Source: AV40 sp963817335
GTDB taxonomy: Bacteria > Verrucomicrobiota > Verrucomicrobiia > Chthoniobacterales > UBA10450
Length of the DNA stretch: 64,000 bases
Direction: 5' to 3'
Assembly: GCA_963817335.1 (NCBI GenBank)
Contig: CAWFNX010000001.1
Span: 248,001-312,000, forward strand
In this document: in pieces, positions 44,614-53,766 of the stretch
Position numbering within the stretch: the first letter of the stretch is position 1
Layout of the letters: each line of letters starts with the position of its first letter
Translations under genes and position numbers: made by a program
Notes under the pieces: model-generated
What the model saw: the letters and a program-made list of their open reading frames with translations, nothing else
The model's database searches: none
Told to the model about the DNA's origin: nothing

Positions 44614-45498
44614 ATGGCGAAATCCGGACTCGGCAAAGGACTCGGCGCCCTCATCGGTTCGCGCCCTGCCCCGGCGAGGGATGAAGCCGAAACCGGCGAG
44701 CAAGTCCGGAAAGTTCGGCTGAACAGCATCGTCCCCAGTCCCTTGCAGCCACGGAAGGACTTCGGCGAAGAGGCGTTGCGGGAACTTGTGGAGTCGATTC
44801 GGCAACATGGAATTATCCAGCCGCTCATTGTCCGAAAAGTAAATGGCGGCACCCACGAATTGATCGCGGGCGAGCGCCGCTGGCGCGCCGCGCAGGAAGT
44901 TGGGCTGACCGAAGTGCCGGTCATCGTTCGCACGGCCAGCGATTTGGAAGTGCTCGAGCTTTCATTGATCGAGAACCTGCAACGGAGCGACCTGAATCCG
45001 ATCGAAGAGGCGCAGGGTTACTCCCGGCTGCGCGATGAGTTTGGAATGAAACAAGAGGACATTTCGCAAAAGGTCGGTCGCAGCCGTGCGGCCGTTGCGA
45101 ATGCAATGCGCTTGCTCGATCTCCACCCGCAACTTCAAATCTGGGTTGCGCAGGATTTGCTTTCGGTCGGGCACGCCAAGGTCTTGCTCGGACTAAAAGC
45201 CCCCGAAGAACAACTGCGCCTTGGCGAGACAATCTTGCGGCGCAGTTCCAGCGTGCGACAGACAGAACGCCTGGTCACTCGGTTCCTCGGTGGATGGAAA
45301 AAACGCCGAGGCACCCCGCGGGTCGTTGTCAGCTCCGCGGCGATTGGCGATTTGCAGGATAAACTTCGCCAGCATTTCGGCACGAATGTCACCATTCATC
45401 ACACTCCCAAGCGTGGCCGAATCGAAATTGAATATTATGGTGACGACGATCTGCAGCGCATCTTGAACATCGTCGGTTTAAACGCCGTCGAACGCTAA
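44614..45498 (+). CDS. parB: Chromosome partitioning protein ParB
   Basis: About 294 residues from the ATG at 44614. N-terminal ParA-interacting segment SGLGKGLGALIGS, the ParB/Srx CTP-binding domain with VPSPLQPRKDF and ELIAGERRWRAAQEVG, the helix-turn-helix (KQEDISQKVGRSRAAVANAMR) that reads parS, and a C-terminal dimer domain with IEIEYYGDDDLQRIL. It loads at parS sites and segregates origins. parA is not next to it in this window, and no good parS palindrome was seen. Followed by the M28 peptidase gene after 12 nt. Confidence 0.96.
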   Translation: MAKSGLGKGLGALIGSRPAPARDEAETGEQVRKVRLNSIVPSPLQPRKDFGEEALRELVESIRQHGIIQPLIVRKVNGGTHELIAGERRWRAAQEVGLTEVPVIVRTASDLEVLELSLIENLQRSDLNPIEEAQGYSRLRDEFGMKQEDISQKVGRSRAAVANAMRLLDLHPQLQIWVAQDLLSVGHAKVLLGLKAPEEQLRLGETILRRSSSVRQTERLVTRFLGGWKKRRGTPRVVVSSAAIGDLQDKLRQHFGTNVTIHHTPKRGRIEIEYYGDDDLQRILNIVGLNAVER

Positions 45499-45510
45499 TT
45501 GCATTCTCGA

Positions 45511-46410
45511 ATGTCGCGTTCTTTCCGGGCGATAATTTTGGCCGTCGGTTGTTTGTTGATTGCGAATTCGTGCGCAAAAACTCCCGAGAAGAAGATTTGG
45601 ACGGACTTTTCGGGCGATAGAGCCCTGGCGCATGTTCAAGCACTAGTGGATCTCGGTCCGCGGCCCCCGGGATCGGACGCGATCGTGCGCGCTCGGGCCT
45701 ACATTGAAGAACAGCTCGAGTCGGCGGGCTGGAATGTGACCGAACAGGCGTTTTCGGATCAGACTCCGCGCGGTGAGGCGAAGTTTGTGAATCTCGTTGC
45801 CCGCTTTGGCGGCGCTTCGAAGCCGGTCTTTTTGCTTTGCTCTCATTACGATACAAAAATATTCAACGAGTTTAGTTTTGTCGGTGCAAACGACGGTGGA
45901 TCGAGCACCGGCTTACTTTTGGAACTGGCCCGGGTGTTGGCTCTGCAGCCGGATCTCGCCAAAAAGATTGAGCTGGTTTTCTTCGACGGTGAGGAAGCCG
46001 TCGAAAATTTTAGCGCCACCGATGGCATTTACGGTAGTCGCCATTTTGCGCAAGAGCTCGCGAAAGATGGTTCGGCGAAATCTTTTCGGGGCGGCTTGTT
46101 GTTCGACATGATTGGCGACAAATCGCTGGACGTTACTTTGCCGCCCAATTCGCCGTCCAAGATTACCGCCGGAATTTTCGCCTCGGCCGACGCGTTGAAG
46201 CTGCGCAATTACTTTACCTATTTCGACCAGGACATTACGGACGATCACTCGCCGTTGAATGCCGTCGGCATTCCGGTTGTGGACCTGATTGATTTTCACT
46301 ATCCGCCCTGGCATACCGCCGAGGACACAATAGACAAGCTGAGCCCGCAAAGTCTGCAGGTCGTCGGATCGGTCGCAGCCTATTATCTGTCGCAACTGGC
46401 GTTCAAATAA
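45511..46410 (+). CDS. M28-family exported zinc peptidase
   Basis: About 299 residues from the ATG at 45511. N-terminal export signal with a Cys at 21 (LLIANSCAK), an imperfect lipobox, so possibly a lipoprotein. Zinc ligands are in order: CSHYDTK (His-Asp), GANDGGSSTG (bridging Asp), FFDGEEAVE (catalytic Glu-Glu), FDMIGDKS (Asp) and PPWHTAEDT (His). M28 enzymes are aminopeptidases; the related glutaminyl cyclases share the fold and the PPWHT...D passage, so cyclase activity is an alternative. Its stop overlaps the next start (TAATG). Confidence 0.88.
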   Translation: MSRSFRAIILAVGCLLIANSCAKTPEKKIWTDFSGDRALAHVQALVDLGPRPPGSDAIVRARAYIEEQLESAGWNVTEQAFSDQTPRGEAKFVNLVARFGGASKPVFLLCSHYDTKIFNEFSFVGANDGGSSTGLLLELARVLALQPDLAKKIELVFFDGEEAVENFSATDGIYGSRHFAQELAKDGSAKSFRGGLLFDMIGDKSLDVTLPPNSPSKITAGIFASADALKLRNYFTYFDQDITDDHSPLNAVGIPVVDLIDFHYPPWHTAEDTIDKLSPQSLQVVGSVAAYYLSQLAFK

Positions 46411-47396
46411 TGCGACTGAGGTCCTGGATTGCGGTCGGAATTGCGGGCGCGGCCGGTTTTGGTTGCGGGCGGCTGGCCCTGCAATCGGTCATGGTCCGCG
46501 AGAGATTAGGGAACGCTTTCAATCGCGGTCATCTATTGGCATTGGTCGACGGCCAGGGGCTTTACCAGGTTGATCTTGATCGGCGAATCGCGGAATCAAG
46601 TTACGCTGCAGGAATCGAAGAATCGGAACCGTCGATGACCCAACGAAACGCGGCGCTCAACGAATTGGTCGCTCAAGTTGCAGCCGAATCATTCGCCTGG
46701 CGCGCAAGCGTGTCCCAACCGGAGTTGGCCGACCAGGGGAATTTGCTGCGCTTTCAGTTTCCTGACGAGAAAGGATGGAAAACGGCGCTAAGGCGTAGTG
46801 GTCTTTCTTCAATGTCGGTGGCAGGAAGCATGAAAGGCAATTTGAAAACCCGCCGATGGATCTCAACCCGGATTGCGCCCCAACTTTCGGTGACCGATAA
46901 CGAGTGTCATCAATTTTACGATTCGCATCGGGATCAGTTTTTTCTGCCGGAACGCCGCAATGTCAGTCATCTGTTTTTGGCGGCGCCACCGGAGACGCCG
47001 TCGGATGTTGTCGAGACGAAGCGGGCCGCGATCGAAACGCTTTCCGCGCGATTGGTCGCCGGCGAAGATTTCGCGACCCTCGCGGCTGAGAATTCCGAAG
47101 ATGAAGGAACGAAGTTGCATGGCGGGGAACTCGGTTATTTCTCGGCGAAGCGAATGCCACCTGATTTTGTTGAAGCTGGCGCCAAATTGCATCCCGGCGA
47201 GGTCAGCAAACCGGTTCGGACCCGCCTCGGTTTCCACATTTTGAAACTGATCGACGTTCAGGCATCACGGCAGCAAACCTTCGATGAAGTCTGTGGCGAT
47301 ATTGCGATTAAGCTGGCGAACAAAAAACGCGGGGCAGCGATTGAAAACCTAATGGTAGATCTTCGTCGGGATGCCGGTTATTTGAGGCCGTTTTAG
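46410..47396 (+). CDS. Exported parvulin-type peptidyl-prolyl isomerase
   Basis: 328 residues, coupled to the preceding peptidase (ATG inside its TAA). N-terminal membrane anchor or signal (VGIAGAAGFGCGRLAL), a helical SurA/PrsA-like chaperone region with NALNELVAQ-type helices, then a parvulin domain (~170-285): RRNVSHLFLAAPPE, GEDFATLAAENSEDEGTKLHGGELGYFSAKRM and TRLGFHILKLID. It should help fold exported proteins in the periplasm. The closing QQTFDEVCGDIAIKLANKKR helix is typical of SurA/PpiD relatives. Confidence 0.88.
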   Translation: MRLRSWIAVGIAGAAGFGCGRLALQSVMVRERLGNAFNRGHLLALVDGQGLYQVDLDRRIAESSYAAGIEESEPSMTQRNAALNELVAQVAAESFAWRASVSQPELADQGNLLRFQFPDEKGWKTALRRSGLSSMSVAGSMKGNLKTRRWISTRIAPQLSVTDNECHQFYDSHRDQFFLPERRNVSHLFLAAPPETPSDVVETKRAAIETLSARLVAGEDFATLAAENSEDEGTKLHGGELGYFSAKRMPPDFVEAGAKLHPGEVSKPVRTRLGFHILKLIDVQASRQQTFDEVCGDIAIKLANKKRGAAIENLMVDLRRDAGYLRPF

Positions 47397-47487
47397 CGGG
47401 ATCGCGGCGAACTTCTGGATTGCGCCGGGGCGGTTTTCACCGCAGGCTGAGAAGGCGGCCGAAGCTACGGAAACGGCCAGCCTTCAC

Positions 47488-48696
47488 ATGGCGCGTCGAA
47501 CCAGAAAAAACGTTGGGGTCCTTGGACTCGGCATCATTGGAAGCCGGGTCGCTGAAAATCTACGCGAACGTGGGTTTCACGTGTTCGTATGGAATCGGAA
47601 TCCACGTCCTGTCCCAAACTTCGTCGGCGCGCCGGCCGAGCTCGCCGAAATGTGCGATCACATCCAGATTTTTGTTTCGGACGACGACGCCCTGCTCGAT
47701 GTCGTCCGGCAGATGGCCCCCGCGCTCGGGCCGCGCCACATTGTCATTGCTCATCCGACCGTTGCTCCGCATTCGATGCGCACGGCAGCCGATTTGGTCG
47801 AACGACGCGGCGCGCGTTTTGTCGAAGCGCCGTTTACCGGCAGCAAGATGGGCGCGGAAAAAGGTGAGCTGGTTTTTTACGTGGCGGGCGATGAAGTGGC
47901 CTTACGGGAAGCTCGACCAATCCTTGAAGCGAGCTCGAAGGAAATTATCGAGATTGGCGAGATCGGGCAGGCCACGGTGGTAAAACTCGCCACCAACATC
48001 GCGACTGCCGCAAGCGTCCAGGCATTGGCAGAAGGACTCGCCCTGGTCAACCATGCCGGAATTCCAGCGGCGAAATTTGTGGCGGCGATGCAAAACAACG
48101 CCAGCTACTCCAAAACGCTTTCCATGAAGTTGCCAAAGATGATCGAAAATAATTTCGAACCGCACTTCGCGCTTAAACACATGCTCAAAGACATGAAGAT
48201 CGCTAGCCAGCTCGGCTTGTCGCACCATCTCGAGCTCGCGGTCACGACCGCTGCGCGGGACCGCCTTCTCGAGCAGGAGCAGCGTGGTTATGCCGAGGAA
48301 GATTTTTCTGTCATCGCACGAAAATATTTTCCGGAAATGATTTTCCCGACCGTCGAACAGGATCTCGGGCTTTTCGAGAAGCCACCTCCGATCGAGCCGG
48401 CGGCGACAATCTCGAGCATGGGCGAAGTGGCAGCGGCCGTCCAGGACGCGGAGCTGAATCAGCCGGCGGTCGAGCCCGCACCACAAGCTTTCCCAATCGC
48501 GGAGCATTTGGCCCCATCCGAATCTGCGCTGGAAACCCAACCAGTCGCAGCAACACAACCGCAGCCATCGCCGCCTGACGTTGCGCCACCGGCATCTCCA
48601 TCCGAGCCCCAGCCGGAGCAATCTGGCGGCGGTTCGCCGATGGATTTGCTCGCGAAACTGTTGCGGGGCGACAGCGCGCACCCGGACGGTTCCTAG
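47488..48696 (+). CDS. Beta-hydroxyacid dehydrogenase (3-hydroxyisobutyrate dehydrogenase family) with proline-rich tail
   Basis: 402 residues, of which ~1-290 form the enzyme: NAD(P)-binding VGVLGLGIIGSRVAENLRER, VWNRNP, then APFTGSKMGAEKGELVFYVAG, and the catalytic-lysine helix VVKLATNIATAASVQALAEG. It reduces short aldehydes or oxidises 3-hydroxyacids; the substrate is not set by sequence. The last ~110 residues are a Pro/Ala/Glu/Gln-rich disordered tail (PPIEPAATISS to QPEQSGGGSP), unusual for the family. The stop is 17 nt before the YgfZ-like gene, suggesting one transcript. Confidence 0.88.
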   Translation: MARRTRKNVGVLGLGIIGSRVAENLRERGFHVFVWNRNPRPVPNFVGAPAELAEMCDHIQIFVSDDDALLDVVRQMAPALGPRHIVIAHPTVAPHSMRTAADLVERRGARFVEAPFTGSKMGAEKGELVFYVAGDEVALREARPILEASSKEIIEIGEIGQATVVKLATNIATAASVQALAEGLALVNHAGIPAAKFVAAMQNNASYSKTLSMKLPKMIENNFEPHFALKHMLKDMKIASQLGLSHHLELAVTTAARDRLLEQEQRGYAEEDFSVIARKYFPEMIFPTVEQDLGLFEKPPPIEPAATISSMGEVAAAVQDAELNQPAVEPAPQAFPIAEHLAPSESALETQPVAATQPQPSPPDVAPPASPSEPQPEQSGGGSPMDLLAKLLRGDSAHPDGS

Positions 48697-48712
48697 ACGA
48701 TTGCGCCAGGAA

Positions 48713-49615
48713 ATGACGGCGCCTACGCCCACCGTCGATCGACTATTCTTTGATCTTTCGCCGCGCCTGAAGTTTCGCGTTACCGGAAACGATCGTGTCC
48801 GGTTTCTCAACGGGCAGATCACTAATGACATTCGCAAGGCGACGGAAACGAGCGCAATCGAAGCGTGCGTTTTGAACGCGAAAGGCAAAATGGACGCGCA
48901 CATTTTCGTTCACAAAGACGGCGAGTCCTTTCTTATTGATGCCCATCCCGCTCTAGGGGCGAGTCTTCAGCCGCGTTTGGAGAAGTATGTCATCGCTGAC
49001 GACGTTCAAATCGAAGATGTCACCGCCCAATGGTCAATTTTCCACGTGATCGGGCACGACGGACCGAACATTGTCGGTCCGGCAAAGATTATTTTGGTGG
49101 ACCGATTCGGCGTCGCCGGATCCGACATCTGGTGTGCTGGATCTGAACCCGACCAAAACGCAGGTACCCTGGCAAAACAGTTCAAATTTTGTGACGAAAG
49201 TTGCGCGGAACAGTTCCGAATCGAACTGGGGATTCCGCGCTGGGGCCGCGAATTGACTCCTGAAATCATTCCAGTGGAAGCGAACCTGGAACAGCGCTGC
49301 ATCGATTACGAAAAGGGCTGCTATATCGGGCAGGAAACAATCTCGCGAATGAAAATGTCGGGACAGCGAAACAAGCAGCTTTGCGGGCTCATCTCGTTAG
49401 AGCAGGCCGCGCTCGCTCCCGAAATGCGGCTGAGGGCGGGGCCGGATCACAAGGATGCGGGATGGATCACGAGCGTGGCGCGGAGTGGCGACCGCCAAAT
49501 CGGGCTGGCTTACGTGAAGCGGGGGTTTAATTCGATCGGCACGAGGTTGGACGCGGCCTCACCTGGACAGACAAGTGTGTCGGTTCAAGTGGTTGGACTT
49601 CCGTTTTCTAATTGA
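48713..49615 (+). CDS. ygfZ: YgfZ/GcvT-like folate-binding protein
   Basis: About 300 residues from the ATG at 48713, preceded by AGGAA. The N-terminus FRVTGNDRVRFLNGQITND and the hallmark KGCYIGQETISRM (KGCYxGQE with the conserved Cys) identify the YgfZ family, tetrahydrofolate-dependent helpers in iron-sulfur cluster assembly and repair. VEANLEQRCIDYEKGCY and IGLAYVKRG also match. It lies shortly before a SufR-like regulator gene, which would fit a shared Fe-S theme (inference). Confidence 0.9.
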   Translation: MTAPTPTVDRLFFDLSPRLKFRVTGNDRVRFLNGQITNDIRKATETSAIEACVLNAKGKMDAHIFVHKDGESFLIDAHPALGASLQPRLEKYVIADDVQIEDVTAQWSIFHVIGHDGPNIVGPAKIILVDRFGVAGSDIWCAGSEPDQNAGTLAKQFKFCDESCAEQFRIELGIPRWGRELTPEIIPVEANLEQRCIDYEKGCYIGQETISRMKMSGQRNKQLCGLISLEQAALAPEMRLRAGPDHKDAGWITSVARSGDRQIGLAYVKRGFNSIGTRLDAASPGQTSVSVQVVGLPFSN

Positions 49616-49733
49616 TCGATCGTCGATATTATCTCGGTGCAATTTCTTATGCCGCTGTAATCTGCGTATTTTAAGTGTTGTCTTTTAAAGATCTCCGCGT
49701 GTAAAGTCGGCGCCGAACCCCGTGATATCGCCC

Positions 49734-50372
49734 ATGAACCAACGCCTGCTTTCTGAGATTGGCCGTACTCAGCGGCTGGAGATTATCAACTCACTCAAAC
49801 GAACCAAGGGAATGTCGGTCAACGAGTTGGTCGACAAAATGGGGATGAGCTACATGGGGATCAAGCAGCATTGCCTGACCTTGCAACGGGACGGCTATCT
49901 CGATACCTGGCGGCGTCCTCAAAAGATGGGCCGTCCGGAAATGGTCTACCGTCTCACTCGACGGAGCCACGACTTGTTCCCGGTCGATAGCAACGAATTC
50001 ACCGTCGAAATGCTCGCTTCGGCCAAGGAAATCTACGGGGCAAACGCGCCGGAGAAGCTCCTCTACAACGTCTTTGAAAAGCGGACCCAGACTTTGCGGG
50101 CAAGAGTGAAAGGGGACAACGTGGTCGAGCGCGCCAAATGGCTGGCCAAAGTGCGTGATAACGAAGGTTACATGGCCCAGTACCTGTCATCCGAAAAGGA
50201 CGGTCCGCAGATCCTCGAATGCCATTCGCCGATCATGAATTTGATCGAGAAATATCCGATCATTGCTCGATTGGAGCAGGACATGTTCGAGGCTTTGCTT
50301 GGAACGAGTGTTCGGCGGGAAGAAACGCACACCAGCGGGCTTTACGAGTGCGCGTTTTACTTCGCCGCCTGA
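49734..50372 (+). CDS. Winged-helix transcriptional regulator, SufR/DeoR-like
   Basis: About 212 residues from the ATG at 49734 (GTG at 49722 possible). N-terminal winged helix: IGRTQRLEIINSLKRTKGMS, VNELVDKMGMSYMGIKQHCLTL, then YLDTWRRPQKMGRPEMVYRLT as the wing. The C-terminal half (CHSPIMNLIEKYPIIARLEQ, MFEALLGTSVRREET) matches the SufR-type sensory half, where cysteines hold an Fe-S cluster. Here Cys occurs in QHCLTL, LECHSP and YECAFYF, fewer than in typical SufR, so cluster binding is uncertain. It sits between ygfZ and glgE. The AT-rich 118 nt upstream probably holds its promoter. Confidence 0.8.
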   Translation: MNQRLLSEIGRTQRLEIINSLKRTKGMSVNELVDKMGMSYMGIKQHCLTLQRDGYLDTWRRPQKMGRPEMVYRLTRRSHDLFPVDSNEFTVEMLASAKEIYGANAPEKLLYNVFEKRTQTLRARVKGDNVVERAKWLAKVRDNEGYMAQYLSSEKDGPQILECHSPIMNLIEKYPIIARLEQDMFEALLGTSVRREETHTSGLYECAFYFAA

Positions 50373-50443
50373 TTTCGCTCGTTCGATCCGCCACGCAGAT
50401 TTCTGCTTTCGCACCCGGGTAATTTCGCGTTGATTGAAGGTCC

Positions 50444-52414
50444 ATGGCTCGGGCCTTTCCCACCGCTGTTATCGAGAATTTGTCACCGCTGATCGACGGC
50501 GGTCGCTATCCGATCAAACGCATTGTCGGTGACGATGTTTCGGTTGAGGCGGATATCTTCAAGGATGGTCACGATGTTGTGGCCGCGGCCTTGAAATGGC
50601 GTCTGGTCGGCGACGCCCGCTGGCACGAAACGGCGATGACTCTGGTCGATAACGACCGGTGGCGGGGGGATTGTCATTTCATCGGTATCGGTCTTTACGA
50701 ATACACGGTGGAAGCGTGGACGGACACGTTTCGAAGCTGGCGCGATGAGTTCACCAAGAAATTCGAAGCGGGAATTAAGGACCTTACTGCCGAGAATATC
50801 GAAGGAGCCAATTTGATTGAATCTGCCTCCGCCCGAGCGCATGTCGCTGAAGATTCCTCGCGTTTGCGGGACCTTTCGCAATGTATTCGAACTGCGGATA
50901 ACGCGCAGATCAATCAATTGGTGCACTCAGGCGAACTGGAAGTATTGATGGCGACCTATCCGGACCGTTCCTGGGCGACCCAATACGCACCGCCTCCGCG
51001 AGTGATTGTCGAGCGGCGGGAAGCTCAGGTGGCCGCCTGGTATGAATTTTTTCCGCGCTCGGCTGAAGGGTTTGGCGATCGAGGATCGACCTTTCGCAAT
51101 TGTCTTCCGCGAGTTGAAGACGCGAAAGCGATGGGTTTCAACGTCATTTATTTTCCTCCGATTCATCCGATCGGACACACCAATCGCAAAGGTCGAAATA
51201 ATTCGGTCACTTCCCAGCCCGGCGATCCGGGCGTGCCATGGGCCATCGGCAGCGAGGCTGGCGGACATAAAGCGGTCGAACCCGCGCTTGGTTCACTGAA
51301 AGATTTTGAGTGGCTAAACGGCGAAGTTCGCAAACGGGGAATGGAGATCGCGCTCGATTTCGCGATCAATTGTTCGCCCGACCATCCGTATGTTCGCGAA
51401 CATCCCGAATGGTTTTATCAGCGGCCGGATGGCTCGATCAAATTTGCGGAGAACCCGCCCAAAAAATACGAAGATATTTATCCGCTGAATTTCCGTTGCG
51501 AGAACTGGCCGGAGCTTTGGGCGGAAATGGTAAGCGTCGTGATGTTTTGGGCGGAGCGCGGAGTGCGGACGTTTCGGGTCGATAATCCTCATACCAAACC
51601 GGTTGCGTTCTGGGAATACTTGATCGCCCGCGTGCGCGATAAATATCCGGACACGATCTTTCTGTCCGAAGCGTTTACCCGGCCGAAGATGATGAAAGAG
51701 CTGGCCAAGGCCGGATTCAGTCAGAGCTACACTTACTTCACCTGGCGGAACACGAAGCAGGAAATAACCGAGTATCTGACCGAGCTCACTCAAACCGAAA
51801 TGCGCGAGTATTTTTGCGGCAATTTATGGCCGAATACGCCGGATATTTTGCCGCCTTACCTCCAGGATGGCGGCCGTCCGGCGTTTATGATTCGCGAAGT
51901 GCTGGCCGCGACTCTTTCACCGGTTTACGGGATCTACAGCGGATACGAATTGGCCGAGAACACACCGATGCCCGGCCGCGAGGAGTATCTCGATTCGGAA
52001 AAATATCAATACAAGGAGCGTGATTGGAACGCGCCCGGAAACATTAAGGACTGGATCACGCGTTTAAATCAGATTCGAAAAACGAATCGTGCGCTCCAGT
52101 TTAAGGATAATCTGCGATTTTATCCCGCCGATAACGATGCCGTCATTTTTTACGGAAAAATGACCGCCGCCCGCGACAACATCATTCTCGTAGTGGTGAA
52201 TCTCGATCCGCATGCCAAGCAGCATTCGTTTGTCGATGTTCCGATCGACGAGTTTGGCTCGATGGAAGGGGACGTGTACCAAGTCCACGATTTACTCAGT
52301 GACGCCCGCTACATCTGGCATGGGCGGCGTAATTACGTGGAGCTCGACCCGCAGATTCAGCCCGCGCACGTGTTTCGGATTCGACGCTGGATCGAAGGCG
52401 ATCGATTTGCCTGA
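50444..52414 (+). CDS. glgE: Alpha-1,4-glucan:maltose-1-phosphate maltosyltransferase
   Basis: 656 residues, normal size. It adds maltose from maltose-1-phosphate to alpha-glucan (GH13_3). An N-terminal beta domain (VEADIFKDGHDVVAAALKWR), then the barrel: AAWYEFFPRSAEG, NVIYFPPIHPIGHTNRKGRN, LDFAINCSPDHPYVREHPEW, catalytic Asp380 in TFRVDNPHTKPVAFWE and Glu409 in TIFLSEAFTRPKMM. GYELAENTPMPGREEYLDSEKY is a GlgE signature. TreS/Pep2 or GlgM, which make maltose-1-phosphate, are not next to it. Confidence 0.96.
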   Translation: MARAFPTAVIENLSPLIDGGRYPIKRIVGDDVSVEADIFKDGHDVVAAALKWRLVGDARWHETAMTLVDNDRWRGDCHFIGIGLYEYTVEAWTDTFRSWRDEFTKKFEAGIKDLTAENIEGANLIESASARAHVAEDSSRLRDLSQCIRTADNAQINQLVHSGELEVLMATYPDRSWATQYAPPPRVIVERREAQVAAWYEFFPRSAEGFGDRGSTFRNCLPRVEDAKAMGFNVIYFPPIHPIGHTNRKGRNNSVTSQPGDPGVPWAIGSEAGGHKAVEPALGSLKDFEWLNGEVRKRGMEIALDFAINCSPDHPYVREHPEWFYQRPDGSIKFAENPPKKYEDIYPLNFRCENWPELWAEMVSVVMFWAERGVRTFRVDNPHTKPVAFWEYLIARVRDKYPDTIFLSEAFTRPKMMKELAKAGFSQSYTYFTWRNTKQEITEYLTELTQTEMREYFCGNLWPNTPDILPPYLQDGGRPAFMIREVLAATLSPVYGIYSGYELAENTPMPGREEYLDSEKYQYKERDWNAPGNIKDWITRLNQIRKTNRALQFKDNLRFYPADNDAVIFYGKMTAARDNIILVVVNLDPHAKQHSFVDVPIDEFGSMEGDVYQVHDLLSDARYIWHGRRNYVELDPQIQPAHVFRIRRWIEGDRFA

Positions 52415-52500
52415 GCAACTTGCGTCCCCGGGGCCGGTTTAACCGATACTGGTAGATTTGCATACCGTCCGGTGGCGTTTATGATTAGAACACTTTTGGC

Positions 52501-53322
52501 ATGAAGATCCTGCTTTCGCTGGTCGCTGCCGCGATTGGCACTCCATTGTTCGGGCAAACAGTCACCACCAGCGCTACTCCGGCGGCCGGTGCTGCCGCAC
52601 CCGCCCTCAGCGCAACGCCTTCCCTGGTTCCCGACATACAACACACGAAATCGATCCTGGACACGTTGGTCTCGGCCGGACCGGTGATGATTGTCCTTTT
52701 CGCGCTCTCGGTGTTTTTCGTGATGCTGGTGATCGTTTATGTAATGACGATCCGTCGTGGCACCGTAGTTTCGAGTGGTTTTATGGCGACAGCTGACGCG
52801 CTGCTGCGCAAACGTGATTATCTTGGGCTGCTCGCGGTCTCGAACCGTCATGGAGAAGCCATTGCGCGCGTCGTCCAAAAGGTGCTCGACTTTACCACCA
52901 AGAATCCGAACGCAGATTTCGGGCAAGTGCGCGAGATCGCCGAGACTGAAGGCACGCGGGTCGCGTCGAGTTTGAACAATCGGGTGGTCTATCTGGCCGA
53001 TATCGGAATGATCGCGCCATTGCTGGGTTTGTTAGGCACGGTGCTCGGAATCATTCGCTCGTTCGGCGCACTCGGCGCTGATCTGGGTACCGCCCGTTAC
53101 GTGTTGCTATCAAAAGGAATCAGTGAGGCCCTGGTCAATACCTGCGCCGGACTCGCCATCGGTATTCCGGCGATGATTTTCTACGCGTTCTTCCGCGGCA
53201 AAGTTCAGAAATTGATCTCCGAGCTCGAATCTGCCACCACTCACGTGCTCGCCTTACTGTCGTTGCAATACGACCGGCGAGCTGAGCCGCGCGCGCCGGT
53301 GCTGATTGAAGACGAAATTTAA
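52501..53322 (+). CDS. exbB: MotA/TolQ/ExbB proton channel family protein
   Basis: 273 residues. A signal-like N-terminus (KILLSLVAAAIGTPLFGQ), an Ala/Thr/Pro spacer, then three membrane helices: PVMIVLFALSVFFVMLVIVY, VYLADIGMIAPLLGLLGTVL with GTVLGIIRSFGALG, and the GLAIGIPAMIFYAFF helix. This is the ExbB/TolQ pattern; it forms the proton channel that energises TonB-type or Tol-Pal processes at the inner membrane. The leader before the first helix is unusual for E. coli ExbB but common in extended ExbB proteins. First gene of a three-gene operon with exbD and a TPR protein. Confidence 0.93.
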   Translation: MKILLSLVAAAIGTPLFGQTVTTSATPAAGAAAPALSATPSLVPDIQHTKSILDTLVSAGPVMIVLFALSVFFVMLVIVYVMTIRRGTVVSSGFMATADALLRKRDYLGLLAVSNRHGEAIARVVQKVLDFTTKNPNADFGQVREIAETEGTRVASSLNNRVVYLADIGMIAPLLGLLGTVLGIIRSFGALGADLGTARYVLLSKGISEALVNTCAGLAIGIPAMIFYAFFRGKVQKLISELESATTHVLALLSLQYDRRAEPRAPVLIEDEI

Positions 53323-53358
53323 TCCCGATTTTCACCGCAAGATCGACACAGCGATTTC

Positions 53359-53766
53359 ATGAACCTGCGTGGCCGCGCTCAGTTGCATCATCCGGGCATC
53401 CAACTTGCCCCTTTGGTCGACGTCTTGTTGTTGCTCTTAATCTTTTTTCTCCTAACCTGGAACGCAGCGCGCAACGAAAACGAACTCGACGTTAAAGTGC
53501 CCAAGGCTTCAGCGGCAAAAGAGAAAAGCGCGCCGGTCGGGGATGTCGTGGTGAACGTTAAAGCCGATGGCAACGTCGTCGTTAATCGACGGACCCTCAC
53601 TTCGGCTGAATTGACCGATTTATTGAAGAGCCTGGTCCAATTAAACTCCGAACAAGCGGTGATCATTCGCGGTGATGAAGCGGGCGCTTACAAAAATATC
53701 ATCAGCGTGCTGAATATTTGCACCGAGGCCGGAATCAGCAACGTCGCTTTCGCGACCGCAAAATGA
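53359..53766 (+). CDS. exbD: ExbD/TolR-type biopolymer transport protein
   Basis: 135 residues. One membrane helix with the essential Asp: LAPLVDVLLLLLIFFLLTW, then a periplasmic domain (NELDVKVPKASAAKE to SVLNICTEAGISNVAFAT) with the ExbD fold (VVNVKADGNVVVNRRTL, VIIRGDEAGAYKNII). Works with the upstream ExbB. Its TGA overlaps the ATG of the downstream TPR gene (ATGA, 53763-53766). Confidence 0.94.
   Translation: MNLRGRAQLHHPGIQLAPLVDVLLLLLIFFLLTWNAARNENELDVKVPKASAAKEKSAPVGDVVVNVKADGNVVVNRRTLTSAELTDLLKSLVQLNSEQAVIIRGDEAGAYKNIISVLNICTEAGISNVAFATAK

Noticed and set aside
47567..47582. parS-like half palindrome (GGTTTCACGTG) near parB
   Set aside because: Only one arm matches the parS consensus, and it lies in conserved coding sequence (RGFHVFVWNR) of the dehydrogenase gene.
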